Of a stretch of 64,000 nt of DNA, positions 1 through 12,200 are shown piece by piece. Under the pieces are notes generated by a model. The model saw nothing but the letters and a program-made list of their open reading frames with translations. It did no database searches and had not been told where the DNA came from. Source of the stretch: Paroedura picta (taxonomy: Eukaryota; Chordata; Lepidosauria; Squamata; Gekkonidae); the NCBI RefSeq assembly GCF_049243985.1, contig NC_135376.1, forward strand, positions 39,165,001 through 39,229,000, read 5' to 3'. The first letter of the stretch is position 1; each line of letters begins with the position of its first letter. A program made the translations under genes and the position numbers.

Positions 1-262
1 TTTGGGTAAAAGTCTATAATATTGTAGCCAGTCCTATAATCTTAAATGAAGAGAAGAGGGTTTTTAAGATTGAAACGGGGAACTAAAGTGCTCTTCCGTA
101 GTGCCTCCCAACCCACACACAGGGCTTCTTGATTAAAACGGGGAACTAAGTGTATCAAATGAAGAGCATAACCCTCCCTTTCTGTATTAATAATGTAGAT
201 TGCATGTATTTCACTGTTTTTAACTCTGGATAATAAAATAAAAATTCTCTATAAAAAAAAAA
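1..262 (+). other. possible 3' end of a retrocopy or unknown transcript
   Basis: AT-rich sequence that ends with AATAAAATAAAA followed shortly by a run of ten A residues (about 253-262). A polyadenylation signal followed by an encoded A-tract is the usual look of a retroposed mRNA 3' end. A short phrase (ACGGGGAACTAA) occurs twice near 77 and 139. I do not recognise the parent, the left part is cut by the window edge, and chance A-richness is possible. Confidence 0.2.
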
Positions 263-2158
263 GAGATAAATTCTGCTACAAACAGGAGAATTACACATTC
301 TAACTGTCCTTGTCTGTCGTACCCATCTGCCAAACTTCCTTAATTCACATGGCAGATTTCCATGTCATGATCAGACACGCTGTCTTACTCTTACTACTTG
401 ATAATTTGTAGCCGACAATTTGTAGTTCCTGCTGTCACTCTTGCTGTTTTCTGGGAGCAATTTGCAATATGTCTTACTTGCCTTTGCCCTCCTTTGTAAT
501 CTTTCTTGAGGAGTTCTTGAGGCCAAATGCAAGATTGTAATGCTTACTCTCCTGCCTCCCTTTTGTTTGTACAAAGGAGCCATTTAGTGCCAATACATGC
601 TCCTTACCTTTCTTCTACAGCTGACTTCATGATTTACACAGCAAGAGATGTTACAAAGGATATGTTGTAATCCATGCTGACAGAGTGGAAAATCTTATAA
701 ATGCACATCTCCAGCTTATTAGATGATCAAATACAATTTATGTGCCAATATAAGATGGAATGTTGTGGCTAACCTATAGGTAAAGCATCAAGACCAATGA
801 GCCATGGGCTGGGCTAATAAAGGATACACCTGACTCTTATTTTACCTGTAAAGGATAGTAGGAAATGATTTAAAGTCAGCCCACTCTGGGGGAAGGGATT
901 TTGTGCAGCCTGTGGAGATGTCAGCTGCCTGACTCCTCCATCTCTCCTTACTAAAGGTAGTTCCTATCTCTGGAAGAAGAGATTGTTCTGGAAAAAAGCA
1001 AAAACAGGATTCAAGTGGGAGCACTTTCCCCTTCAAAAGGTAACCCATGGTGCAGCACTGACAATCCATGGGAGATGTGAGGAACCAGAGGCCTGGTGAT
1101 TGGTGGTCGTGCTGCTGCAAAGTCACTTCTAATGTGAGGGAGCCCAGGGGTCTGGGTGGGAGGGGATGAAACTAGAATACAGCTGAGTACATAGTGCTCA
1201 TGTACATAACATCATATATATTTAATTATACATTCAAATGTGTTAAAATGTCATTCAATATAAGTACTTATGCCTAGTACACAGACAAATATACAAACTC
1301 GTAAAAATATATATAAAACTATAAAAAATATACAATACGCCTATGGATCTGCTTAGACCCAATTCGCAGTCCTCAAAGTTCAAATGGAGTGCTTAGGTAC
1401 AGTATGAAAGAATCCCATGAAATATTGCACATTTTGAAGAGCTGCCATGTTGCATCTTAAGAATATTTGTCACCACTTACTCCAGGGGTCAACATCTTCG
1501 TGTGAGTAAGGTCTATTACTGTGTTTATAAATATCTTTGTCTGCATAATATGCATATTCATAGGAATGTAGTTTGTAAATGACATTGAAAACTTTTGAGT
1601 GTATATTCTAATATGATATCCTGTAATGTAGTGCTAATGCACTACATGCTTAACTATATTCTAGGTTTTTTCCCCCTTTTTCTTTTGGTCTCAGCCTTTT
1701 AAGTTACCCTTCTCACATAGAGTAGTTTGCTTCCCCCCCTTTTTTGGTCACGCTTTCAGTGTGAACCCAGAAATGACATCATCATATCAGGGTGATGCTG
1801 TAGGAACAATCCATATCTCTATGGTTTCAAGTATAGAGTTTCAGGTGAGCCCTAGAGCATAAATGTGAAGCAATTGTGTCACTTTTGGGTTCATGTAGGA
1901 AGTGATGTCATGGCATCAGTGCTACAGCAGTTATCTCTTCCACTGCCCCACCAAGCAGCATCGGGAGAGGCAAGACATAAGGCAAGAGGCCTTTAGCTAC
2001 AGCAGAGAGCCTGTCTGCCCTAGATGCTATGATACACCAAAAGAATGCAACAAAATGGTATTCTGAGATGTCATGAAACAAATATTGGATAAAAAGGGGT
2101 TTTGTGGAACTAACTTGAGGACAACACCTCCCACAATGACCTCACAACTCCCTTGGTC
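263..2158. other. no recognised gene or repeat
   Basis: I see no exon with conserved coding sense here. The reading frames at 371-583 and 842-1126 show no domain. The segment 1195-1345 is very AT-rich (many TATA/AAAT runs) and may be the degraded tail of an old retrotransposon, but I cannot name it. Confidence 0.4.
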
Positions 2159-2166
2159 CTCTACTG

Positions 2167-2289
2167 CAGGGGTAGTCAACCTGTGGTCCTCCAGATGTCC
2201 ATGGACTACAATTCCCATGAGCCCCTGGCAGGGGCTCATGGGAATTGTAGTCCATGGACATCTGGAGGACCACAGGTTGACTACTCCTG
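2167..2289. mobile_element. palindromic hAT MITE, copy 1
   Basis: A fold-back element that starts CAGGGGTAGTCAACCTG and ends with the inverted complement; the two arms meet near 2229. It is flanked by CTCTACTG (2159-2166) and TTCTACTG (2290-2297), an 8-bp target duplication with one mismatch, which is the hAT hallmark. The arms are nearly identical, so the copy is young compared with copy 4. It is non-coding and would need a transposase in trans. The same family occurs at 8149, 9366, 22714, 36865 and 37503. Confidence 0.88.
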
Positions 2290-2384
2290 TTCTACTGGAA
2301 TGGGACTCCATGTGTTCGAGCTTCAGTCCCATATTTAAGTCATTGACTGTGACACAAGCCATAGACATAAATGATGTTAACTAT

Positions 2385-2574
2385 GTTGCCAACTTCGGGA
2401 CATTCCTGGGGAGTGAAGCCTGAGGAGGGTGGGCTTTGGGGAGGAGAGCTGAGCAGGGTATAATCAACACAGTCCACCCTCCCAAAACGATGACTTCTTT
2501 AGGGAAACTGATTTCTGCCCTCTGGAGATCAGATGTAATTCCAGGCCCCACCTGGAGGTTGGCAACCTTAACAA
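2385..2574 (-). repeat. interspersed repeat, GTTGCCAACCTCCAGG family
   Basis: Read on the minus strand it begins GTTGCCAACCTCCAGGTGG, passes through a purine/pyrimidine-balanced middle, and ends with GGAGGGTGG and GTTGGCAA-like inverted ends. Related copies lie at 52217, 57880, 58330 and 63365. Ends are partly inverted, so a non-autonomous DNA transposon is likely, but I cannot assign the superfamily. Confidence 0.55.
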
Positions 2575-3274
2575 AGAAGCAGGTGGTGGGGTCAGGAAAA
2601 CAGATCTCCAATGGAATCGGACATAAAAGGGAAGGGGAAGGTTAAACAGGTTTAACCTGGCACAGGCCTCCTTTTTATAGATTGCATTTGATTCACATCA
2701 AACAGAACCTCTCTTTGTTCCTAATAGGGCTGTGCGTCAGTAAATAGAGGCCTTCACTGACAAAAAGCAAAAGATAAATAGATGGGAAGCTGCACATGGG
2801 GATGAGCAAGCCCTTGATCACACGCTGAGCTCCCCCCCTCCCCCCCCACACACACCTTTGTTGTAATTATACCCTTTTGCTAGTGAGCCATGGCAATGTA
2901 GCCACTTCTCAAGCCTTTGAAGTCAGCACTTTCAGAAATTACATGGAGGATGCGCCCATGTTTTTGCACTCCTAATTGCTGCATCTTTGGCAGCTGCGAA
3001 CAGGGGCTTGATCCAGGACTCCTGCCCTAAATTACCATTCATTTCCCCCTCTTACCACCATCATCATCTCAGAGCAAGAGCCCTTTTCACTGAAATTCAA
3101 TGACAATACATGCAGAGCTGGACTTATGCACCAGCTAAGCAGATTACCCACAATTTCTACATTATAACTTTTTTCCAGGTTATTCTCTGAGTCTTCCTTA
3201 ACTTGAAATTGTTTAGAGCTGACTTGATCCAACACTGAACCTGGGGGAAATTTTATCGTATGGAGTGCATAGCG

Positions 3275-3480
3275 TAGCCAGGAGATCTGAGGGACCGCAG
3301 CCAGCCAAGGGATGTGCGGAGGTGGTGAGCCATTTCCTGCCTGACCCCTAGTGGTCCTTAGAGGAACTACCACCCTAATTCTTTGAGGTCTCCCATCCAA
3401 ATACTGGCCAGGGTCAACCCTGGTTAGCTTCTGAGATGTGATGGGATCAGACTTCCCTGGGCTATCCAGGTCAGGGTTAA
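3275..3480 (-). mobile_element. 5S rRNA-derived SINE (5S-Sauria type)
   Basis: The reverse complement of 3380-3480 reads like the 5S rRNA promoter half: GAAGCTAACCAGGGTTGACC followed by CAGTATTTGGATGGGAGACC, where true 5S RNA has GAAGCTAAGCAGGGT and TACTTGGATGGGAGACC. The part below 3370 is the tail with the phrase CAGGAAATGGC, typical of this SINE. It is not an active 5S gene because it has many substitutions and a SINE tail. Confidence 0.8.
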
Positions 3481-5574
3481 CTTCACACAAAAGCAATGGC
3501 AAAGAAAATGTGAGATATTACTTGCTGGGCATGAAGAACTACCCTCCATCTTTAACAGCTTTCTGGCTACAAGCAAGAATATATGGCCCTGAGTTCACAG
3601 GGCACTTTTCTTGCAAAATATATAGATCCTGCTATCCAGATAATGATCCAAATGTATTGATCCTGCTGCAGATGGAAGAGGGTACCTCCACGCTGTTACT
3701 CAAAGGATGGCAAGTTCTTCCTTTCTAGGCTCCCATTTGCAAACAGGGGTGGCTGAAGACCTCATGTTCCGTGATTATGATCCATTGGTTCAGCAGATCC
3801 CAAACAGTTTGAGCTTGTTTTCTGAATTACTATTTACTTATCAAACAGTTGCATTCTACATTGAAACTGGCAGCATTTCATGCATGCACATTCTTAGGCA
3901 GCCTGATGGGGGTTCAACATTTCCCCTCCAGCAAACTTTAAACAGTGTGCTTTTAAAAGTCTTACTCTTCGGTCTTTACTTCAGCCTGTGTTACTGATGT
4001 CATTTTAGGCAAGTGTGATTTTGCTCAGTCTTATGGGAAGCATTGTTCCCTTCTCACATCATTTAATTACCTGGTCCAATTATCCCTGACTCTGAGTAGC
4101 AACATCTCACCCACTGTGCAGATGCAAAATTTCCTGCAAAGCACAGGAATGTACCACCACCACAAGGCAATGAAACTCCTATCCTTGCAGCTACTGCACA
4201 GCTGCAAAGCTGTTCAATGGTCACTCAAGGCAGATGGCGGACAGGTGGACACAAGACTCCAACTCAAAGGTGATCACAGTCATAGAACATCGTACATTCA
4301 ACTGCCAAGCAAGTTCTCTGTGAAGTTCTATTTGCAAGAGCAATTCTTCGTTTCCTTTCATGAAAAATTGCAAATAAAGGTTTTCTGTGCTTTTAGCTTA
4401 CCACAAATGTTATTTATTGACTTTTAGGGCATGGAAGCCCTATCTGTTTGCTCAGCCATCTGTTTCCTCAGGCATGAAGGGAGGGGGCTGAGTCTTTGTT
4501 TCTGACTGAATGCTGAAGGCAGGGTGGGAAACGGCATTCTGAGGATGGCCTGACAGCCGGTCTTCACTGGGCTTCATCCCAAATAAGTAAATTTTTACTT
4601 ACTTTAAGATCAGTGGCAGCTGATTATACTTCTGATTCAGTTTGCACCCTTTGGGAATATTATTGAGGTACACGTAGGGGAGAAACCCAGTTTAAAATTA
4701 AATGCACATTCTAGCCAAATGTAATTTTTCCATTCAGATTACAAATGTGCAGAATACAACAACTGATTTATGTGTCATTTGTGGAAATGGTTGGAGTCAT
4801 TTACATGGATGCAGTCAGACTCCTCAGAGTCTGTGCCAAAGCCAAAAACTGTGGCTTGCTTTTATGCAGCATTTTGAAGGGTCGAGTCGGCACTGTCGGT
4901 TTGTGGTAATTTGGGAGTGGGAGGTAAACAGACCCAGAGTCTGCCACATATGCATATCTTAGACATTTTAAAATCTAATTAAATAGATGGCAGAACATAT
5001 TGGAAACAGCAGCAGAAGCCTAGTGACAAGTGTTAAAAGCTATTATTACCAGCATCGTAATGAAAGCCATCAGGATGACTGAGCTTCACTGAGGTTTCCA
5101 GGCTTCTGATTTAATGAAAAATATGAATGGAAATTCTTCCTCTGAAGGATATAGGATCTAGGATCTAGGAGAAAATCGAAACTACTCTGCATCTTAGGTT
5201 GCTTAGACCTAAATGGCCCCATTAGCTGCAGGCCTACAAGAAAGGTGTTATGACCCCTAAAATGACAAGAGAGCTAATCCATTCAAAGGACTGGGGGGGG
5301 GGGGTTGTCAGACACAGTCTGCCATGCTTCTCTGTAGCCTGAGAACAGTCCTGATGGCTGAAGGGGTGGTGGTGTTCGGGTTTAATGATTAAAATAATCA
5401 CACTTTGCATACATGTACAGTGCACCCCCTGGGCAGAGTTACAAATGCAGTAGCTCCACAAATGCAACGTAGCATCTTTCAAAATAAACGCCAACTTATT
5501 TTTGCAATACTGAAGGATGTTTTTATCTATGCAACAAATTATTACTTTAACTGTAATCAGTTCCTGTTGTTGTT
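3481..5574. other. no recognised gene
   Basis: Open frames at 3438-3728, 3707-3997 and 4116-4427 show no domain, no conserved motif and no clean splice borders. A poly-G run lies at 5290-5304. I see nothing else to support. Confidence 0.4.
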
Positions 5575-5793
5575 GCTGTTGTTATTTTATTTACTTCATT
5601 TATATCCTGCCTTTCTCCCCCATGGGGATCTGGAGGGGCTCACATTGTTCTGATCTCCTCTATTTTCTCCTCGCAACAATGCTGAGATGTTAACTGACAG
5701 TTAACTGACTGGCTTAATGTCACCCAGCAAGCATCTGTAGCAAAGCTGGGATTTAAACTTGAACCTCCCAGACTGGAGTCCAACAGTCTAACC
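5575..5793 (-). mobile_element. tRNA-derived SINE, minus strand
   Basis: The plus strand shows the usual reversed layout of the Sauria-type SINE: an AT-rich tail with TTTATATCCTGCC, a CCCCATGGGGATC segment, a CTCGCAACAATGCTGAG segment, then the tRNA-like head with GGGATTTAAACTTGAACC (B box side) and CCAACAGTCTAACC. The head is cut at 5793, where a hAT element begins. Confidence 0.7.
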
Positions 5794-6110
5794 CAGCCTT
5801 TCTCACCTTTTTTTTTTTCATTGAGAAACCCCTGAAACATTCTATAGGCTTCAAGAAACCCCAGAAGTGGCGTGATCATGCAGAATATGGTTGGGAAGCA
5901 TAGCTGCATACATGCCCACCCGGTGCCCCCTCCCTTTCCACCCCCTTCAGGCACATCATTTGACCATTTTGAAAAGGGCCGGTCTGACGACCATACATAG
6001 TCATCTCACCCGATAAAAGTTGAACCATTTTTAATATATAAAAATTAATTAACTTCCACCCATTTAGAAAATGCTTTCAGGGGTGTCACGAAAACCCAGG
6101 GTTGAGACAG
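5794..6110 (+). mobile_element. hAT non-autonomous element (CAGCCTTTCTCA type)
   Basis: Starts CAGCCTTTCTCACCTTTTTT and continues with TTGAGAAACCCCTGAAACA, a well-spread squamate hAT sequence; near 6100 the inverted end CCCAGGGTTGAGA is visible but decayed. The 8 bases before it, GTCTAACC, have the central TA seen in the other hAT target sites here, but I could not find the matching right copy, so the right border is approximate. Confidence 0.65.
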
Positions 6111-8140
6111 AAGCAACACCTGACTCACAAAACGGAAAGTTTGCCATGGACTGTATGAGTCAGAACTCTCAAAAACTCTAATTTTGCAAACCTCAGCACC
6201 AGCTGATGTCATGTTGGTGTCCAAATGAAGTTTCTACCTCGTGTGTGTCTTGACCACTGCCGCTTTCTCTTCCTTTCAAAGGTATTTCTCTCAATGAAGG
6301 TGCTTTTGAACATCTTCCATGGAGCTGTTTTGGTCCTTGTGCTCCTCACGAGGAAAACATACTGCAGTTCAATCAGATGTAACATTGTCCCTTCCTGAGG
6401 GATGGCAGGATCGTACCCCTGTTTCTATAACAGGATTTGGAAAAGCTCCTGTCACCACCAATAAACTATGTCTTGACAGGTAAATAGCCTGTTAAAAATG
6501 TTGTTGGTACTTCATATTATACGTGTCTAAACATCAGATCTCTCTGCTTCCAGATTGTTACAACGTCACATCCATCAGCACAACAATTATAAGCATTTAC
6601 CTTCTAGCTCTATATGGGTTTTTACCAAAGATTACTGCCATATTTCTCCCATATATAGCATGCTTACAGGGTGTTCCCAGGTATTAATTGCTAGTTTAAC
6701 AAACACAGGGGAAACAGCACACAGTCAGGTTTAGGGGGCAAATTCACTTTTGGCAGTATTCCATAGCAGATTCCAGTTTGGACTGTTTCCTTGAAATACT
6801 GACACACCTCCAGAAAGGGGGGAAAGAGCTGCCCAGTGTTTTCCCATGAATGTTTCCCTCTCCTTGATCAAATAATAGCCTTCCTGAAACTGGAAAGCTT
6901 CATTTCTCTCTTTAGCTACAAGAAAAACTGAAATTTTCAGGAAAACTCAATTTTTGCCAACATTTCCTTTTAGCAATCCAGACCAATTTGCCCTACCTGC
7001 CCATCTATGGAAAAAGTGAGATCCAGAGTCAGCCCACCCATTCAACAAAGAGATATTTGTGCTTGGCACAAGCTAATACATCATCAGTTCCTGTGTTAGC
7101 AGTCAGACCCCTCCTCTCGCAAAGGGACAGTTTATAGCTTAGAGAGGCAGAAACACCCTTTTTAAAATACCATCTCAAAAATCATAGAGCAAAGCACTGC
7201 CTGGCCTAAATTGGAACAAAACAGATGCCAGACAAAGTATTTTGAGAAAGTGTGTCAGAGTGTCTGACTAGCTAATGGCCTCCTCCATGCCCTGGAGAGA
7301 TGCATACATGTAGGACAATGGGTTTCCCAAAACCTATTGACTCACCCTTAAACCAAAATAGTCATGTCCAGCCTTATTCCTCTGCATCCATTTATCCTAA
7401 CTAAGTGACACCTAATGAATTTGCAATTCCGTTCACCAAACTCATTAACCTCTCCTGTTCGGTACCTGTAGGGTCGGTCATCAAGCCTCTCCCAAATCAT
7501 AGTCCACCACAGGAAAGCCCATCAAATTACGGTTTTTCAGGCAAATATGTCAGCTTTCCCTGGGTGCATTTTGCCCTATATCAAGAGCACCTAACTACCA
7601 GTGCAGTGTGTATGTTCTTGGATGCATACTCACACACCCCAACCGAGTGGGGCTTCTCTCCGCTGCTGCTTCCATGGACCTCTTTCCTCCGAGACTGGCA
7701 ATTGCAGCCCTCCCTTGAAGTTGGTTTCTCCCTTTCCCCTCTGCCTTTCCTTGGGTAGTTTTCTCCTTCTGTTTATTGTGCATGTAGTTTGATTTTTACT
7801 CTTTAAAAAAAATTAAAAACCTTTCCAATTGAATATCTGCCTGGTTTATTTTAAGAGTTCCCTTAAGGGGAAAATCCACACACACACATAGGTGGAGAAT
7901 CCTAGCTACCTCTTCAAATTCTGTCTTCTTTAAGATAATGCCCCATCTAATTAGCAATCTGCCTCTTTGGGTAACACCTGGATGTTTCTGCTATGGTGCT
8001 ACCTAGGAAATTTCACCCACTTTCTTTAGGAAAGTTGAGGGACTCACAGTTGGGGTGTGTGTGGATATTATAGATATTCTGGAAAATATTCACATTTCAT
8101 CAGCAATTAACTACGTAGCCATCTCAGTACCGTATCAGTG
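6111..8140. other. no recognised gene
   Basis: No conserved exon. The overlapping frames at 7405-7792 have no recognisable domain. Nothing else is supportable. Confidence 0.4.
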
Positions 8141-8148
8141 CCCTAATG

Positions 8149-8284
8149 CAGGGGTAGTCAACCTGTGGTCCTCCAGATATCCATGGACTACAGTTCCCAT
8201 GAGCCCCTGCCAGCATTTGCTGGCAGGGGCTCATGGAAATTGTAGTCCATGAACATCTGGAGAACCACAGGTTGACTACCCCTA
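8149..8284. mobile_element. palindromic hAT MITE, copy 2
   Basis: CAGGGGTAGTCAACCTG at the left, inverted complement at the right, arms meeting around CAGCATTTGCTG near 8217. Perfect 8-bp target duplication CCCTAATG at 8141-8148 and 8285-8292. The last element base is A where other copies have G. Confidence 0.9.
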
Positions 8285-8292
8285 CCCTAATG

Positions 8293-9357
8293 CATCAATC
8301 AAATGGATGAGAACAAGATAACATTTAATCCAGATAAAACAAAAATGGCATTATTTAGTAATACTAATGTTCTGATAGGGACTAATCAGCCTGGCCTCAA
8401 TGGTTTCAGTTAACTATTCTACTCATGTGCAGAGATGCTCTTGGTGGAGGAGGCAGCTGTTGCTGTGCCTTTCTTTATTTGCATTTGGCTAATAGATGGA
8501 CCTTCTACATTAGTCCAGGCTGATCCCTGCCTCTCTAACAGCTAGGGTAGACAGCATGTTCTAAGTGGGGCTATCCATGAAAATAACATGTTGCAAAATG
8601 GAATTGCCCACCTGTTGGCTAGGGCTGGGCAATGTATTCATATTCAACTAATCTTGAAATATTGGTTACCACTTTGCTTTTGCGGTCTTTTTCAGGTCCC
8701 CATTCGTATACCTATAAATGCTTTCATGGTCTGAGGCTAACATACCCAAAGGACTAGTGTCTCTCCCTGTCTCAGGTCTTCACCATAGTTCAATGGCAGG
8801 GCTCATGCTCAGCTATCTGTACAGAAATCATCAACAGGAGGTATGGAAAGCCCATCATTTGTTGGCTTTCCATAGGTTTCCTACTATGAGGACATGCACT
8901 TCATAAACAAGGGTTTTATTAATAGACAAAGAATTATGGCTTATGGGAAATCCCCATTCATTTCTTTGTTTTTCAGCACATCCATCTGACCCATTCTTTT
9001 TCTGTTGGCAGTAATGGCAATGATCTCAGATCCATTTTGTGGATCTGGCCATTCTTCATTTTGACTGTTTACAGTTTTGGCACTGTACCTCCCCCGTATT
9101 CATTATTTGTTTCTAATGGCTGTTTGTAAGAGCCCCTATGATAGGAAATTAATTAAAACAGATGATGTTCTGTTTTTATTAAGTTCTTCTTCAGTCACTG
9201 CTTTTATCTGCAAATGGCTTAGAAGTTTGTTTCAGCCATTCCTCCCAAATAACTCTATAGCTGACCACAACATTTCTAATGGAGTACTTCTATAATTCCC
9301 TTGTGAATCCTTTGCTTTCACAAAGTTATGTTAAACCCCTTTTTTATTAAGCCATTA
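8293..9357. other. no recognised gene
   Basis: Unique-looking intergenic DNA between two MITE copies. Frames at 8718-8906 and 9077-9295 lack any conserved motif. Confidence 0.4.
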
Positions 9358-9365
9358 GGCTAGGT

Positions 9366-9501
9366 CAGGGGTAGTCAAACTGCAGCCCTCCAGATGTCCA
9401 TGGACTACAATTCCCATGAGCCCCTGCCAGCGAATGCTGGCAGGGGCTTGTGGGAATTGTAGTCCATGGACATCTGGAGGGCCGCAGTTTGACTACCCCT
9501 G
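9366..9501. mobile_element. palindromic hAT MITE, copy 3
   Basis: CAGGGGTAGTCAAACTGC at the left with a near-perfect inverted right arm ending in GACTACCCCTG. Perfect 8-bp duplication GGCTAGGT at 9358-9365 and 9502-9509. Arms differ by only a few bases, so this is one of the younger copies. Confidence 0.92.
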
Positions 9502-9509
9502 GGCTAGGT

Positions 9510-10283
9510 GATATGTTGAAAAACATACTCTAATGACAATTGATTAAATCCAGCACATCATAATTGTGGTCCATTATCAGCAAACACATTTTAAAGTATA
9601 CTCTTAAAGCAAAAAAATTGATTTAACTCTTAGGACATTTGTTGCTGGTGTATTAGGAATTTTTGCAAACTCCAGAAATCAAAATAATCATCAGTTACAA
9701 AGGCACAGCTATTCCCTTCATAAACAAATAAACCTACCTTTGATTGTTATCCCAGTGCTTTATTCACGATAATTTTCCTACTATTACAGTTTAAATATTT
9801 GGACTTGCATCACGATATAACAGTTTCATTAAACTGTGGGCAGTACACAATGTATCTTGTTCTCCTCTTCTGTCGTTCTCCATCCCCCAATTACCTCCCT
9901 GTGGCTGTTCTTACATACCTCCTCTTATACTTACAGACATATTTAAAGAAAAAAACCAACCCCGTCAACTGCACTTAGTTCATTGCTGAAATACCTACAA
10001 GGCCAGGGGAGCTTAACACACCCAGGCTTAAGAGTTTCCATTACTTGTTGCAATGAGGCATCCAAGTGTCTTGCTTGCCTGAGCAGAAAACCTCCCACAA
10101 GAGTCACTGCTGTGGTGGGGGAGGGTTTCCCAATAAATTTACATGTACAGTATTCAATTCTGTCTCGAAATGTTCATTTAGCTCCGTATAAACCCTGGAT
10201 GATGTGTTTGGAACAACCAGGACTTTTCCTAAGGCATAATTCCAAATAAATAGCTGCAATTGAAAAGTGAACCATAATAAACA
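9510..10283. other. no recognised gene or repeat
   Basis: AT-rich intergenic DNA. The frame 9983-10249 has no domain. Confidence 0.4.
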
Positions 10284-10447
10284 CAATTCAAGTCTAGTAG
10301 CATCTTAAAGACCAACAAGATTTTAAAGTTGTTTTGATGTTATAGTCTACATAATGTTCCATGTACGTTATAATGTTCTGTGTAAACCGCCCAGAGCTGC
10401 AAAGAAATGGGTGGTATAGAAATCTAAATAAATAAAAAAATAAAATA
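10284..10447 (+). mobile_element. LINE 3' tail (L2/CR1-like) next to a short interspersed fragment
   Basis: The segment TGTAAACCGCCCAGAGCTGC, then GGGTGGTATAGAAATC and an AAATAAAT tail is the common 3' end of squamate L2/CR1-like LINEs. Just before it, AGTAGCATCTTAAAGACCAA belongs to another widespread reptile repeat also seen at 14374 and 59673. No coding part is left. Confidence 0.6.
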
Positions 10448-11667
10448 AGATTGCCAAGGTATAAATTTTGGAGAGTCAAACTCCTTGGTCCCGTTGTTCT
10501 GACCATGCTCCTGTTATCTGCTTGCCCCAACCCTGGATTGTGTTCCTTGGACTAGGATTAACTGGTGGTGTGTTTACCCAGCAACTCAGGACAGTGTCCC
10601 CAGACCTAACTTATCAAGAGAGTTTCCTATTATATGCTGCTATGTGAGAAGATAGAATGCCCTTATCTAGATCTGACGTGAACCTTGTATTTTCCAGAAG
10701 TCTACTTTTTCTTAATAAACAAATCCTGAAAATCTTGAATTCTCAGGTTCTGCTCTGTGCCTGGCACATTTAATAGTTTCAATTTAGAGACTGCCATTCT
10801 TAGAAAAATATGAGAGATTATTAATAGCCAAATTGTGGTCAGGGACATATGGTTGTTTTTAAACACCTTCAGAGATCTGAAGAACTATTAATTCTACAGC
10901 AATCACACAACTACTTTCTGATATCCCTAAAGCATAAAAAAGCCCTGTTTAAGTCAATAAAACTACATCACCCCAAAATGGTTGCACAAAACTAGACATC
11001 TGAATCTATTCAGTTCTTACCAAATACTAAACACCTGCTGTTTAAAAAGAGGCCATTTCTCCTTTCGCTTCACATGCAGTTTATACATATGATACTAGTG
11101 GAAGCACATATCCTTTAATGACACAGCAAAATATATAATTAACAGTAATCATATGTTGGTAAACCCCATAATCTGAAATGGCCTCTCATGAAGCAAGAAC
11201 CACAGTTTAAGAGTCATGGGCAGATTTTTGAAACCTCTGAAGTCACCCCCCCCCCCCCCCCGCAAAAAAAAAAAAGCAGAATCAACCTTTATTTCCCTCT
11301 CCCTTTCTAGAGAACAAAACTACAGTCTTGCAAGTGGTTGATAGTTGGGTGATTGTTGTACTGGTCTATAATGCCCACCATAGCTTTGCTGGGATTTTAA
11401 CGAGGGACAAAACTGCCATTTTAGTGGAAGATTCTACAACAAAATGTCTGACTTATTTGCCCAAGTCATTCACACTCTCATGAAGAGGAGCCTGGGCATA
11501 CCAGTGTCACTGAGACCTTCAAATTAGATCCAAAATAAAAATGTGTCTGCTTTGAATTCTAAGAATTTTTCTCAGGACCAACAGACCTGACTTCTCTTCT
11601 TCATTGAGCAGAGTTTAAATAGGTGTGTGTGTGTGTGGAAAGTGCTACCATGTTGCAGCCTAATTTT
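10448..11667. other. no recognised gene
   Basis: Nothing coding is supportable. A run of about 17 C followed by A-rich sequence lies at 11247-11275. Confidence 0.4.
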
Positions 11668-11815
11668 GGCAACCTCAGAGGCAGTTTCAAGGCAAGTGAT
11701 TAAAAATAGGCAGTTGGCCTTCCTCTGTTAAGTCTTCCCTGGTGGTCTCCCATCCAAGTATTGATCCTGCTTCGTTTCTGAGATCAAGCTATACTATACC
11801 ATTTCACTTCCCGTG
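11668..11815 (-). mobile_element. 5S rRNA-derived SINE, degraded
   Basis: GGTGGTCTCCCATCCAAGTA followed by TTGATCCTGCTTCGTTTCTG is the reversed 5S core, and GGCAACCTCAGAGGCAGTTT is the reversed tail. It is more diverged than the copy at 14850. Confidence 0.6.
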
Positions 11816-11944
11816 TTTAGAGTTAGGGTTATTGTTTTCCATAGCAAAAGGGAAAGTTGCCCAGGCTTCATGGTTGTCAGGGATCCATTGCTAGCCTATA
11901 GCCATGAACAGGGTAAAATAGGGCAAACTGTAATGTCTCCTCCT

Positions 11945-12200
11945 GCAGCAACATCATCAACTTCTAATCTGGTGAGCTGAGTTTGATTCCCTGCTCCTCT
12001 TCCACATGTGGTGACCTTGAGCTTGCCACAGCACTGATAAAGCTGTTCTGACCGAGCAGTACAATCAGGGCTCTCTCAGCCTCACCTACCTCACAGGATG
12101 TCTGTTGTGGGGAGAGGAAAGGGAAGGTGATTGTAATCCGCTTTGAGACTCCTTCGGGTAGAGAAAAGTGGCTTAGAAGAACCAACTCTTCTTCATCTTT
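11945..12200 (+). mobile_element. tRNA-derived SINE, plus strand
   Basis: Carries the B-box-like GTTTGATTCC, then GACCTTGAGCTTGCC, AGCAGTACAATCAGGGCTCT, and the tail AATCCGCTTTGAGACTCC plus AACCAACTCTTCTTC. The same family occurs at 38699, 47603, 47770 and 63684. The 5' A-box part is worn. Confidence 0.78.

Noticed and set aside
3380-3480. 5S ribosomal RNA gene
   Set aside because: Similarity covers only part of 5S RNA with many substitutions, and a SINE tail follows. The copies at 11668, 14850 and 56690 show the same SINE layout.
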